In this document: one piece after another, positions 1 to 7,732 of the stretch
How the letters are laid out: the number at the start of each line of letters is the position of its first letter
Numbering within the stretch: position 1 is the stretch's first letter
Translations under genes and position numbers: made by a program
Assembly: GCA_934654755.1 (NCBI GenBank)
Contig: CAKUGQ010000018.1
Span: 1 to 37,160, forward strand
Reading direction: 5' to 3'
DNA: 37,160 bases
Source: an uncultured Oscillospiraceae bacterium
Lineage (GTDB): Bacteria > Bacillota > Clostridia > Oscillospirales > Oscillospiraceae
The notes under the pieces: generated by a model
The model's input: only the letters and a program-made list of their open reading frames with translations
Databases searched by the model: none
Told to the model about the DNA's origin: nothing

Positions 1-464
1 TTGCAGGGATTTTCCTTCAGGTTGTAGTACCTGACGGCGTGATTGAAAATTGCGCTGATCTGGTTCTGGATGCTTTTAAGATACACTGGTGAGTAGGGAG
101 CCCCATCCTTGTCACGATAGTTGATTAACTCATTCTGCCACCGAACGATCTGCTGCGGGGTGATACTGCTCATTTTGAGTTTTCCAAAATAGGGGAGCAG
201 CTTGGTACGGATGATGTGCTCCTTGCTCTCCCAGGTGCTGTCCTTGATGCGGCTGCGCCGATCTTCCTCATAATGCTCCACAAAGCTTCGGAAGGTCATA
301 TCCAAGTCGGAACCCAATTTGTTAAGCTGCTCCCTCTCCCAGCTTTGTGCCTCTCGTTTTGTCTGAAAACCTCGCTTCTGGGATTGCTTTCGTTCTCCGT
401 TCCAATCCGTGTACCGATAAATGACCCGCCAAGTGTTGGTTTTTGGTTCCTTATAAACTGCCAA
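1..464 (-). CDS. int: Tyrosine-type site-specific integrase, N-terminal part (runs off window)
   Basis: Integrase of an integrative element; only about the first 154 codons are inside the window. Residues 1-48 look like the AP2-like arm-DNA-binding domain of Tn916-type integrases (start AVYKEPKTNTWRVIYRYTDW, then a K/R-rich stretch). Residues 55-150 look like the SAM-like core-binding domain (SFVEHYEEDRRSRIKDSTW, TPQQIVRWQNEL). The catalytic Arg/His/Arg/Tyr domain lies beyond the left edge, so activity cannot be judged. No ATG fits; I chose the TTG at 464 because GGAG lies at the right distance upstream and overlaps the stop codon of the excisionase-like gene, implying translational coupling. 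The family is clear; the exact element is not. Confidence 0.88.
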   Translation of the reverse strand, partial: MAVYKEPKTNTWRVIYRYTDWNGERKQSQKRGFQTKREAQSWEREQLNKLGSDLDMTFRSFVEHYEEDRRSRIKDSTWESKEHIIRTKLLPYFGKLKMSSITPQQIVRWQNELINYRDKDGAPYSPVYLKSIQNQISAIFNHAVRYYNLKENPC

Positions 465-469
465 TGCGA

Positions 470-661
470 TTACTCCTTTCTCTCTGCACCGTAACAGGTG
501 CGCTCCATAAAATACTTTCTGTTCACTCGTCCGGAGATGGTCAAAATGCCTTTTTCTTTCAGTTCGGCATTTAACCTCTGGACAATTTTGTAGGCGTAGG
601 ATTTGGAAACGCCCAATTCCTGTGCCACTTCGTCCACTCTCATAAAGCTTGTGTTTTCCAT
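470..661 (-). CDS. Small excisionase-like helix-turn-helix protein
   Basis: 63-residue protein beginning MENTSFMRVDEVAQELGVSK. The segment VDEVAQELGVSKSYAYKIVQ is a helix-turn-helix of the MerR/excisionase type, followed by a basic C-terminus (GRVNRKYFMERT). It sits 5 bp upstream of the integrase start, in the usual xis-int order of conjugative elements. The ATG at 661 has AAAGGGG upstream; the longer reading back to 766 has no such signal and passes through promoter-like sequence. Its likely job is directing excision or regulating int. This is inferred from size, HTH and position, because such small proteins are poorly conserved. Confidence 0.75.
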   Translation of the reverse strand: MENTSFMRVDEVAQELGVSKSYAYKIVQRLNAELKEKGILTISGRVNRKYFMERTCYGAERKE

Positions 662-815
662 TTCATTTTCCCCTTTCGTTTGGTTATAGTTCTCTTGTTT
701 ATTGTCGGAGAACTTTCTGACCGCATTCCGATTTGCCCGAGCGGGTACGCCATTACCGTGACGCACGACGGATATTCAGTTGTTTGCAAAGAGCTTAACG
801 CTATTTGCTATAGCT

Positions 816-844
816 ATTATACTAAGCATATTCCGTAAAGTCAA
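816..844 (-). promoter_or_regulatory. Promoter for the xis-int operon
   Basis: On the minus strand, -35 TTGACT (839-844) and -10 TATAAT (816-821) are separated by 17 bp, close to the sigma-A consensus. It points toward the excisionase-like gene and lies back to back with the regulator promoter at 886-915. Confidence 0.7.
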
Positions 845-885
845 TAGCATCAGGGAAAAAATTAAACTTTTTTGCTTCTGCTATC

Positions 886-915
886 TTGACGAACGCTAAC
901 GATATATGCTATACT
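886..915 (+). promoter_or_regulatory. Promoter for the XRE regulator
   Basis: -35 TTGACG (886-891) and -10 TATACT (910-915) with an 18 bp spacer, about 35 bp before the ATG at 951. The AACGCTA motif overlapping it (892-914) recurs at the opposing promoter (797-822) and may be an operator. Confidence 0.65.
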
Positions 916-950
916 GATCGCACAGTATCAAAACGAGGAGCGTAATCGCT

Positions 951-1481
951 ATGGCAATCGGTGAGAGAATTCGGTTCTTCCGCAATCTGCGGGGAATGAC
1001 ACAGAAATACTTGGGGCAGGTGGTCGGTTTCCCGGAAAAGACCGCCGACATCCGTATGGCGCAGTATGAATCCAGCAGCAGAACGCCTAAGGCGGAGCTG
1101 ACGGAGAACCTTGCCGATGCGCTGGGTGTCTCGCCGCTGGCGCTGTCCGTGCCGGATATTGACAGCTATCTCGGCCTGATGCATACCCTGTTCACCTTGG
1201 AGGATCGCTACGGCCTGACGGTGGAAACCGGCGAGAACGGCGTTTCCATGCGTGTCGATCCTAGAAAAGGGAAGGACGCCGCCGAGCTTTCCGAAATGCT
1301 TGTTGCTTGGGCGGAACGAGCCGAAAAGTATCGTAATGGCGAAATCAACCGGGAGGACTACGACAAGTGGCGTTATAACTACCCGAAATATGATGAAACC
1401 TCCGGTTATGTAAAGATGCCATCGAAGCAACTCAGCGATGCGTTGGTGGAGGCTTTCAAAGACCGGCTAAAGAATGACTAA
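951..1481 (+). CDS. XRE-family HTH transcriptional regulator of the integrated element
   Basis: 176 residues. Residues 4-60 form a Cro/C1-type helix-turn-helix (GERIRFFRNLRGMTQKYLGQ, with a recognition helix around RMAQYESSSRTPKAELTENL). The C-terminal 110 residues are a family-specific domain of unknown role. It is transcribed divergently from the xis-int pair, the usual arrangement for a repressor that holds an element quiescent. GAGGAG precedes the ATG. A terminator follows immediately. Function as the element's own repressor is inferred from position. Confidence 0.82.
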   Translation: MAIGERIRFFRNLRGMTQKYLGQVVGFPEKTADIRMAQYESSSRTPKAELTENLADALGVSPLALSVPDIDSYLGLMHTLFTLEDRYGLTVETGENGVSMRVDPRKGKDAAELSEMLVAWAERAEKYRNGEINREDYDKWRYNYPKYDETSGYVKMPSKQLSDALVEAFKDRLKND

Positions 1482-1495
1482 ATCTGAGTAAAACA

Positions 1496-1543
1496 AAAAG
1501 AGCTATCTGACTTCTCTAACAGAAATCAGATAGCTCTTTATTC
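1496..1543 (+). terminator. Intrinsic terminator after the XRE regulator
   Basis: A near-perfect stem (AAGAGCTATCTGA at about 1498-1510, pairing with TCAGATAGCTCTT at 1526-1538) closes a 15-base loop and ends in a T-containing stretch. It may stop reading in both directions because an A-run precedes it. Confidence 0.8.
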
Positions 1544-1660
1544 TTGGATAATCTTAAAATGTTGTCATTTTGTTGTCACGGGGCAGTTCCGTAACGCAAA
1601 AGTCCAGCATTTTCAAGGCTTTTCAGCCTTTCGGGTATTATTCCCACTCAATAGTCGCCG
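1544..1660. other. Probable element/chromosome junction (att) at the guaA 3' end
   Basis: The stretch between the regulator terminator and the last guaA codons holds direct repeats GTTGTCA (1561-1567 and 1572-1578, 11 bp period), resembling integrase arm-type sites. Next comes a small hairpin (AAGGCT, loop, AGCCTT, about 1617-1632), then the guaA stop and its final codons. The 3' end of guaA is a recognised target of tyrosine integrases. The exact core crossover cannot be fixed here because the other attachment copy is outside the window. Confidence 0.55.
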
Positions 1661-3173
1661 GGGGTTTGCCGGTGATATCGAAAAGAATACGGTTGACGTG
1701 CGGGACTTCATTGACGATGCGGGTAGCGGCGCGGTCGAGCGTTTCGTAGGGCAGGCGCGTCCAGGAGGCGGTCATAAAATCGCCCGTTGTGACGGCGCGC
1801 AGGCCGATGGCGCAGTCATAGGTACGCCCGTCGCCCATCACACCCACGGAGCGCAGGTTCGTCAGCGCGGCGAAATACTGGCTCGGGCGCTCGGACAGCG
1901 GCAGCTTTTCAACCTCCTCACGGAAAATCGCGTCGGCTTCGCGGAGAAGGTCAAGCTTCTCCTTTGTAAGCGCACCGATGACGCGGATGGCCAGACCGGG
2001 GCCGGGGAAGGGCTGGCGCGAGACCAGCGCCTCGGGCAGACCCAGCTCACGGCCGAGCGCGCGCACCTCGTCCTTGAACAGCAGGCGCAGCGGTTCGACG
2101 ATCTGCTTGAAATCAACGTGGTCAGGCAGACCGCCGACATTGTGATGGCTCTTGATGACTGCCGCTTTACCGGCGCCGGATTCGATGACATCGGGATAGA
2201 TTGTGCCTTGCGCCAGGAAATCGACCGCGCCGATGCGCCGGGCCTCCTCTTCAAAGACGCGGATAAACTCCTCGCCGATGATCTTGCGCTTGCGCTCCGG
2301 CTCAGTTACACCGTCAAGCCTTGCCAGAAAGCGCCGCTCGGCATCCACGCGGATGAAATTGAGCTTTCTGCCGGAGAATGCGGCCTCCACCTCGTCACCT
2401 TCGTTCTTGCGCAGCAGGCCGTGGTCCACAAACACGCAGGTCAGCCGTTCGCCGACGGCCTCGCTCAGAAGCGCCGCCGCGACGGAACTGTCTACGCCGC
2501 CGGAAAGCGCCAACAGCACGCGGCCGTTGCCGACGGTCTCGCGCAGCTCGGCAATGCTGCGCTGCAAATAGCTGCCCATGGTCCATTCACCCTTGCAGCC
2601 GCAGACGGTGAACAGAAAATTGTGCAGCATCTCGGCGCCGTGGGCAGTATGATTGACCTCCGGATGGAACTGCACGCCGTACAGACGGCGCGATTCGTCG
2701 GCGATGGCGCCGTTGGGGCAGTTTGCGGTGTGTGCCGTGACGCGGAAGCCCTCGGGCAGACGCGCCATATAGTCGCCGTGGCTCATCCAGGTAATGTCCG
2801 TCTGCGGTACGCCGCGGAAGATGGCGCAGTCGGTGTCGAATACCGTCTCGGTTTTTCCGAATTCGCGGGCGGTATCGTCCTGTGCGGCGACAACGGAGCC
2901 GCCGAGGCTCTGCGCCATGAGCTGACAGCCGTAGCAGATGCCCAGAATGGGGATTCCGGCGGAGAAAATACGCGGGTCGACCCTGGGTGAATCGGGGTCA
3001 TAGACGCTGTTCGGTCCGCCGGTGAAAATGAAACCCTTCGGCGCGTCGGCCAGCAGGGTCTCCAGCGGCGTAGTGTTCGGCAGCACCTCGCAGAACACGT
3101 GGTTTTCGCGCACGCGCCGGGCGATGAGCTGGTTATACTGTCCGCCGAAATCCAGAACAATGATTTTTTCCAT
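1638..3173 (-). CDS. guaA: GMP synthase, glutamine-hydrolysing
   Basis: Converts XMP to GMP using glutamine and ATP. The 511 residues match the usual length. The N-terminal class I glutamine amidotransferase shows the nucleophile in ILGICYGCQL (Cys80) and the His170/Glu172 pair in FHPEVNH. The ATP pyrophosphatase P-loop is SGGVDSS (224-230), followed by the GMP-synthase dimerisation domain ending DITGKPPATIEWE. The ATG at 3173 gives the canonical start MEKIIVLDFGGQYNQ; it lies one base after the xpt stop, so the two genes are one purine-salvage operon. The extreme 3' end carries the inserted element, which leaves the protein end intact. Confidence 0.97.
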   Translation of the reverse strand: MEKIIVLDFGGQYNQLIARRVRENHVFCEVLPNTTPLETLLADAPKGFIFTGGPNSVYDPDSPRVDPRIFSAGIPILGICYGCQLMAQSLGGSVVAAQDDTAREFGKTETVFDTDCAIFRGVPQTDITWMSHGDYMARLPEGFRVTAHTANCPNGAIADESRRLYGVQFHPEVNHTAHGAEMLHNFLFTVCGCKGEWTMGSYLQRSIAELRETVGNGRVLLALSGGVDSSVAAALLSEAVGERLTCVFVDHGLLRKNEGDEVEAAFSGRKLNFIRVDAERRFLARLDGVTEPERKRKIIGEEFIRVFEEEARRIGAVDFLAQGTIYPDVIESGAGKAAVIKSHHNVGGLPDHVDFKQIVEPLRLLFKDEVRALGRELGLPEALVSRQPFPGPGLAIRVIGALTKEKLDLLREADAIFREEVEKLPLSERPSQYFAALTNLRSVGVMGDGRTYDCAIGLRAVTTGDFMTASWTRLPYETLDRAATRIVNEVPHVNRILFDITGKPPATIEWE

Positions 3174-3174
3174 A

Positions 3175-3750
3175 TTACTCTCCCCGGAACACGAAGCCGT
3201 TTTCGTCGGCGCGGTCGATGATGGCAAGCGATTGTACGTCGTAGCCCTGCTCGCGCAGGCGGTCGCCGCCATGCTGGAAGCCCTTTTCCACGGCGATACC
3301 GATACCGGCAAGCGCTGCACCGGCATCGGCAACGATGTCGCACAGGCCGCGCAGCGCTTCGCCGCGGGCGAGGAAGTCATCGATAATGAGCACGCGCTCG
3401 TCCGCGCCGAGCCATTCCTTGGAAACGATCAGCGTAACCTTTTTGTTGTAGGTATAAGAGAAAATCTGGCTCTGATAGAGACCGCCCTCGATGTTGTCGC
3501 TCTTCGCTTTCTTGGCAAAGATCATGGGAATGCCGAAGGCGGCTGCGCAGGCCGTCGCAAGGGCGATGCCGCTGGCCTCCGCGGTCAGAATGACCGTGGG
3601 CTTTGCCGACTCGAAGCGGCGCAGAAACTCATTTGCAAGCTCCTGCATCAGTCGGATGTCAATGCGGTGATTGAGAAAGCCGTCGACCTTGACGATATTG
3701 CCGGGCAGAATTTTGCCCTCCTGACGGATGCGCTGCTGTAAATACTCCAT
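3175..3750 (-). CDS. xpt: Xanthine phosphoribosyltransferase
   Basis: Makes XMP from xanthine and PRPP, feeding GuaA directly downstream. The 191 residues are the normal family length. The PRPP-binding motif VLIIDDFLARGEA is visible around residues 120-132, and VILTAEASGIALA matches the conserved N-terminal segment of Xpt. An AAGGAG lies ahead of the ATG at 3750. Many Firmicutes xpt genes follow a guanine riboswitch; here the leader from promoter to ATG is only about 50 bases and cannot hold one. Confidence 0.95.
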   Translation of the reverse strand: MEYLQQRIRQEGKILPGNIVKVDGFLNHRIDIRLMQELANEFLRRFESAKPTVILTAEASGIALATACAAAFGIPMIFAKKAKSDNIEGGLYQSQIFSYTYNKKVTLIVSKEWLGADERVLIIDDFLARGEALRGLCDIVADAGAALAGIGIAVEKGFQHGGDRLREQGYDVQSLAIIDRADENGFVFRGE

Positions 3751-3803
3751 GGGAACCGACTCCTTATTCTGTATTTTGTGTGCCGGGAGAGAATATTATA
3801 CTG

Positions 3804-3832
3804 ATTATACGGTCGAAACGGCGTGCAGGCAA
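3804..3832 (-). promoter_or_regulatory. Promoter of xpt-guaA
   Basis: -35 TTGCCT (3827-3832) and -10 TATAAT (3804-3809) with 17 bp between them, reading toward xpt. Confidence 0.7.
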
Positions 3833-3928
3833 GCGATTTTTTAAAAATTATCGGACAATTTTCCTCGGAAAACGGCAAAGCTTTTCGTCAATTCCACAAA
3901 AACGGCGCGTTTTTTTCGCGAGCGACGC

Positions 3929-3957
3929 TTGAAATCGGAGGCAATCTATGCTACACT
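3929..3957 (+). promoter_or_regulatory. Promoter of the DHHW/MBOAT gene pair
   Basis: -35 TTGAAA (3929-3934), 17 bp spacer, -10 TACACT (3952-3957), 27 bp before the ATG at 3985. Confidence 0.6.
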
Positions 3958-3984
3958 GATGCAAAATGGGAACGGGGGTACGGT

Positions 3985-5151
3985 ATGGCAAAGCGTTGGA
4001 TCGGCGGGCTTTTCGCCGTCGGCGTCCTGACGGCGCTGCTTTTGTGCGGGCTGCGGATGTATCTGCGGCCGCTGGACATCAATTATTATGAAAACCGAAA
4101 GGCCGAACAGCCGGAACCGCTTACCGCGCAGAGTTATCTCTCCGGCAGCTTCCAGAACGCAATGGAAAAGGCGCTGGCCGATCAGATTCCGTATTCTTCC
4201 TACGGAAAAAAGCTCTATAATCTTGCCTATAGCGGTTTTACTGATACGCTGCTGCAGCGGCTTGTGCAAACGATGCCGGAGCGTTACATTCCCTACCGTA
4301 CGGGGCTTCAGATTTTCGGCGGCGACACACTGACCTTTTATACACGCAAGCTGGAGTCCGAACAGCCAAAGCTGCTGCGTTATGCGCAGACGCTCAATTC
4401 TCTGGCCGAGCGTCTGCCGCAGGCGCAATTCTATGTGTATTATATCGAAAAGGACACGGACATCTTCTTTGATTCGGGCATCAAGGTCGGCGCATATGAG
4501 GCGCTGGCGGAGCGGCTTTCTGTTCCGCATGACGTTTTCCGCATTGACAGCTTTGCGGAATTCCGCCGGGACTTTTATCGGACGGATCATCATTGGAACT
4601 ATTCCGGCTCCTACCGGGCATATCGGCAGCTTCTTGCGCTGTTGGGCAGCGAAGGAGAACCGCTGCTGCCGCAGGGAGAAGCGGTCTGTGTGGGTGAGTT
4701 TTCCGGCTCCAAGGCGGCGCAGGCCGGTACAACCATATTTCACGAACCGTTCTTCGCTTACCGTTTCAATTTCCCGGACTATCGGGTTCTGCGCAACGGC
4801 GCGCAGGCACAGGACTACGGCGCGCAGGGCGACTATTTGAACGGGAAGAAGGCGGGTGGCGTGAACTACGGTATGTTCTACGGCACGGACGACGGCGAGG
4901 TGCGCATCTGCTCCGGCACGGAGGGACGCGGGAAGATTCTTCTGCTGGGCGAGTCGTTCGATAATGCGCTGCTCAAGCTCCTTGCCGCGCATTATGACGA
5001 GCTGTTTGCCGTCGATCTGCGAAACTACGCCGCACAGATGGGCGAGAGCTTCCATCTGGCGGAGTATCTGACCCGCAACGGCATCGACCGCGTGCTGTTC
5101 ATCGGAAACATCGACTATTTTGTTTCCGCCGACTTTTTGACGGAGTATTGA
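3985..5151 (+). CDS. DHHW-family (AlgJ/AlgX-like) membrane-anchored acyl-transfer partner
   Basis: 388 residues with one N-terminal membrane anchor (about 6-22), then an extracytoplasmic SGNH-like domain. The diagnostic DHHW motif is at 201-204 (RTDHHWNYSGSY), and GESF near residue 322 (LLLGESFDNALL) fits the Ser-containing motif of this fold. Relatives such as AlgJ/AlgX act with a membrane MBOAT protein to O-acetylate exported polysaccharide or cell-wall polymers; the next gene is that MBOAT, 3 bp downstream. I chose the ATG at 3985 because a GGGGG box precedes it and it directly yields the anchor. The acylated polymer is unknown. Confidence 0.85.
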   Translation: MAKRWIGGLFAVGVLTALLLCGLRMYLRPLDINYYENRKAEQPEPLTAQSYLSGSFQNAMEKALADQIPYSSYGKKLYNLAYSGFTDTLLQRLVQTMPERYIPYRTGLQIFGGDTLTFYTRKLESEQPKLLRYAQTLNSLAERLPQAQFYVYYIEKDTDIFFDSGIKVGAYEALAERLSVPHDVFRIDSFAEFRRDFYRTDHHWNYSGSYRAYRQLLALLGSEGEPLLPQGEAVCVGEFSGSKAAQAGTTIFHEPFFAYRFNFPDYRVLRNGAQAQDYGAQGDYLNGKKAGGVNYGMFYGTDDGEVRICSGTEGRGKILLLGESFDNALLKLLAAHYDELFAVDLRNYAAQMGESFHLAEYLTRNGIDRVLFIGNIDYFVSADFLTEY

Positions 5152-5154
5152 CAG

Positions 5155-6546
5155 ATGGTCTTTAGCAGTCTGACTTTCCTTTTCCTGTTTTTCCCCGCGG
5201 TAACAGCGCTGTATTTCGTGTGGAAAAACCGCGTTTGGCGCAACGTGCTGCTTCTGGTCGCGTCATTGGTGTTCTATTCGTGGGGCGAGCCGAAGTATGT
5301 TCTGCTTATGCTGGCGGCGACATTGGTGGCCTGGACCGGCGGACTGCTGATCGACCGGCTGCGCGGCCGGCGCGGTGAAAAAGCTGTTTTTGTGCTTACG
5401 GTGCTCCTGCTGACGGTTAATCTGTTCGTTTTCAAATATCTGAACTTTGCGGCGGAGAATCTGTGCGCCCTGTTTGGCACCGAATCGTCGCTGCCGAAGA
5501 TCGCCCTGCCGATCGGCATCAGCTTTTACACCTTTCAGATCCTCTCCTATGTGATTGATCTGAAGCGCGGCGAGATTGCCGTGCAGCGCAATTTCTTTTA
5601 TCTGCTGCTCTATGTCAGCTTCTTCCCACAGCTTATCGCGGGGCCGATCGTGCGCTATCAGACGGTCGAGCAGGAGATCCGCACACGCCGCGAGTGTCTT
5701 GACGACGTAGTTGCCGGACTCAAGCGCTTTATCGTTGGTTTGGGGAAAAAGGTAATCCTTGCCAACGGCGTCGCGCTTCTGCCGCAAACGGTGTATGGCG
5801 GCGACGCGCTGTTCGGCACGGCGATGTACTGGCTGGCGGCGCTGGCTTACACCGTGCAGATCTATTTTGACTTCTCCGGCTACAGCGATATGGCCATCGG
5901 TATTGGCAGAATGTTCGGCTTTCACTTTTTGGAGAACTTTGACGAGCCGTATCGCGCCCTGTCGGTAACGGATTTCTGGCGGCGCTGGCACATCTCCCTG
6001 TCGAGCTGGTTCCGCGACTATGTTTACATCCCGCTCGGCGGCAACCGCTGCAGCAGGCTGCGCTGGGTGCGCAACCTGTTGATCGTCTGGGGGCTGACAG
6101 GTCTGTGGCATGGTGCGGAGTGGAATTTTGTCCTTTGGGGACTGTACTACGCCGTACTGCTGCTTGCGGAGAAGCTGCTGCTGTCGCGTGTTCTTGCGCG
6201 GCTCCCGCGCATTGTGCGGCGGCTTTATACGTTGTTTTTTGTTGTGCTCGGCTGGGTGCTGTTCAGCGTTTCCGGATTGCACCAGCTCGGCGGTGCGCTG
6301 TCGTCTCTGTTCTGCTTCCGTCCGACGGACTGGATCCCGGCGCTGGCTTCGCATTCCGATTTGCTTGCGGCGCTGCTGTATCTGCTGCCCGGACTGCTGC
6401 TGGCGCTGCTGCCGGCACCGAAGCGCCGCGTGCGCAGCACTGCCGGCGAGCTTTGCTCCTGCGCACTGCATGGGCTGCTTTTGATCGCCTGCATTGTGCT
6501 GCTGCTCAGCTCCACCTATAATCCCTTTATTTATTTCCGGTTCTGA
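5155..6546 (+). CDS. MBOAT-family membrane O-acyltransferase (AlgI/DltB-like)
   Basis: 463 residues with about ten hydrophobic segments, as in AlgI. The two family histidines are visible: His279 in FWRRWHISLSSWFRDY and the catalytic His319 in TGLWHGAEWNF. The motif YFDFSGYSDMAIG (about 237-249) is also typical. It moves an acyl group, usually acetyl, across the membrane to its extracytoplasmic partner, here the DHHW protein encoded just upstream. The pair is a compact version of the alginate-acetylation type system; the substrate polymer cannot be named. Confidence 0.92.
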   Translation: MVFSSLTFLFLFFPAVTALYFVWKNRVWRNVLLLVASLVFYSWGEPKYVLLMLAATLVAWTGGLLIDRLRGRRGEKAVFVLTVLLLTVNLFVFKYLNFAAENLCALFGTESSLPKIALPIGISFYTFQILSYVIDLKRGEIAVQRNFFYLLLYVSFFPQLIAGPIVRYQTVEQEIRTRRECLDDVVAGLKRFIVGLGKKVILANGVALLPQTVYGGDALFGTAMYWLAALAYTVQIYFDFSGYSDMAIGIGRMFGFHFLENFDEPYRALSVTDFWRRWHISLSSWFRDYVYIPLGGNRCSRLRWVRNLLIVWGLTGLWHGAEWNFVLWGLYYAVLLLAEKLLLSRVLARLPRIVRRLYTLFFVVLGWVLFSVSGLHQLGGALSSLFCFRPTDWIPALASHSDLLAALLYLLPGLLLALLPAPKRRVRSTAGELCSCALHGLLLIACIVLLLSSTYNPFIYFRF

Positions 6547-6577
6547 CCGATTCTTATGTTTCCGGGAGGCATATCGT

Positions 6578-7684
6578 ATGTCCAAGCGAATCACCCGTAT
6601 TGTGCTCACCGGCGGCCCGGCCGCAGGCAAGACCACGCTCATCAGCCGTATCCTCAAGGAATTCCGGCAGGACGACGGCTGGCGGGTCATCACCGTGCCC
6701 GAAACGGCCACGGAGCTGATTTCCGGCTTTGGTGTCAAGCCCTTCGGCGGCTGTGTTTCGATGCTGGAGTTTCAGTATTTTGTCGTAGGCGACCAGCTCC
6801 ACAAGATGCGCCTTGCTCTGCGCGCTGCGGAGAAGGTGCCGGAGCCGAATGTGCTCATCATCTTCGACCGTGCGCTGTTCGACGACAAGGCCTACGTTTC
6901 CGACGAGGAGTTCCGCGCGGTGCTCGGCGCTTTCGGCGTAGACGAAGCCGAGGCAATGGGCTATTACGATGCGGTGCTGCATCTCGTCTCCTGCGCCAAG
7001 GGCGCGGAGTTCGCCTACAATTTCGGCAATGCCGCGCGTTATGAATCCCTGGAGACCGCACGCGAGATGGACGATCGGACGCTGCGCGCCTGGTCGGCGC
7101 ACCCGAATCTGCATATCATCGACAATGCCGTCGATTTTGAGGATAAGCTCGCGCGCGGACTGCGCGCGGTCTACGCCGCAGCGGGCGAGGCCGTACACCG
7201 GACCGCCTGGCGGAAATACCTCGTGCAGATGCCGGATACCGACCTGCTCTGTAAGCAATACGGCGCGGTCGGACTGGATATGATGCAGACCTATCTGTCG
7301 CAGACCAGCCCGAATATTGTCCGCCGCGTGCGCCAGCAGAGAAACGGCGACGAATACCTTTATTTCTATACCGAAAAACATACCAGCCGCGACGGCCGCT
7401 GGGAGACGGAAAAACCCATCTCCGGCAAGCAGTATGTGCAGTATCTTATGGAGGGCGACCCTGCGCTGCACGCCGTGCACAAGGTAAAGTATCGATTTAC
7501 ATATCAAAATCAACGCTTTGAGCTGGATGTTTACCCCTTCAGCACCGAACACGCCATTCTCCGCGCGGCATTGCCGGAGGGTGTGGGTGAACCGCTTGCG
7601 CCGCCGGAGATTACGCTGCTGCGCGATGTAACGGATGACCCCGCCTACCGCAACCGCCGGCTTGCAAACGACCAGAAGCTGTAA
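6578..7684 (+). CDS. AAA_28-type P-loop NTPase with CYTH-like C-terminal domain
   Basis: 368 residues. The P-loop is GGPAAGKTT near residues 11-19 (RIVLTGGPAAGKTTLI), and a Walker-B-like VLIIFDRALFDD follows near 95-105. The first 180 residues match the AAA_28 family. The C-terminal half (about 205-345: EYLYFYTEKHTSRDG, VKYRFTYQNQRFELD) has the alternating charged strands of a CYTH/triphosphate-tunnel-like domain. This two-domain form resembles eukaryotic Ttd14-type proteins, which bind GTP and phosphoinositides, but the bacterial role is unknown. The ATG at 6578 follows GGGAGG. The gene follows the MBOAT gene by 31 bp and may share its transcript. Confidence 0.75.
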   Translation: MSKRITRIVLTGGPAAGKTTLISRILKEFRQDDGWRVITVPETATELISGFGVKPFGGCVSMLEFQYFVVGDQLHKMRLALRAAEKVPEPNVLIIFDRALFDDKAYVSDEEFRAVLGAFGVDEAEAMGYYDAVLHLVSCAKGAEFAYNFGNAARYESLETAREMDDRTLRAWSAHPNLHIIDNAVDFEDKLARGLRAVYAAAGEAVHRTAWRKYLVQMPDTDLLCKQYGAVGLDMMQTYLSQTSPNIVRRVRQQRNGDEYLYFYTEKHTSRDGRWETEKPISGKQYVQYLMEGDPALHAVHKVKYRFTYQNQRFELDVYPFSTEHAILRAALPEGVGEPLAPPEITLLRDVTDDPAYRNRRLANDQKL

Positions 7685-7722
7685 AAAAGCGCCTTGGATC
7701 TTCCATCCAGGGCGCTTCTTAA
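7685..7722. terminator. Bidirectional terminator between convergent genes
   Basis: An inverted repeat (AAGCGCC...GGCGCTT, extended inward by TTGGAT/ATCCA) has A6 on one side and TTCTT on the other. It can serve both the NTPase gene and the convergent HAD gene. Confidence 0.75.
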
Positions 7723-7732
7723 CGCTAATGAA

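Noticed and set aside
3751..3832. A guanine riboswitch ahead of xpt
   Set aside because: The promoter lies about 55 bp from the start codon and the leader has no purine-riboswitch core, so there is no room for the aptamer.
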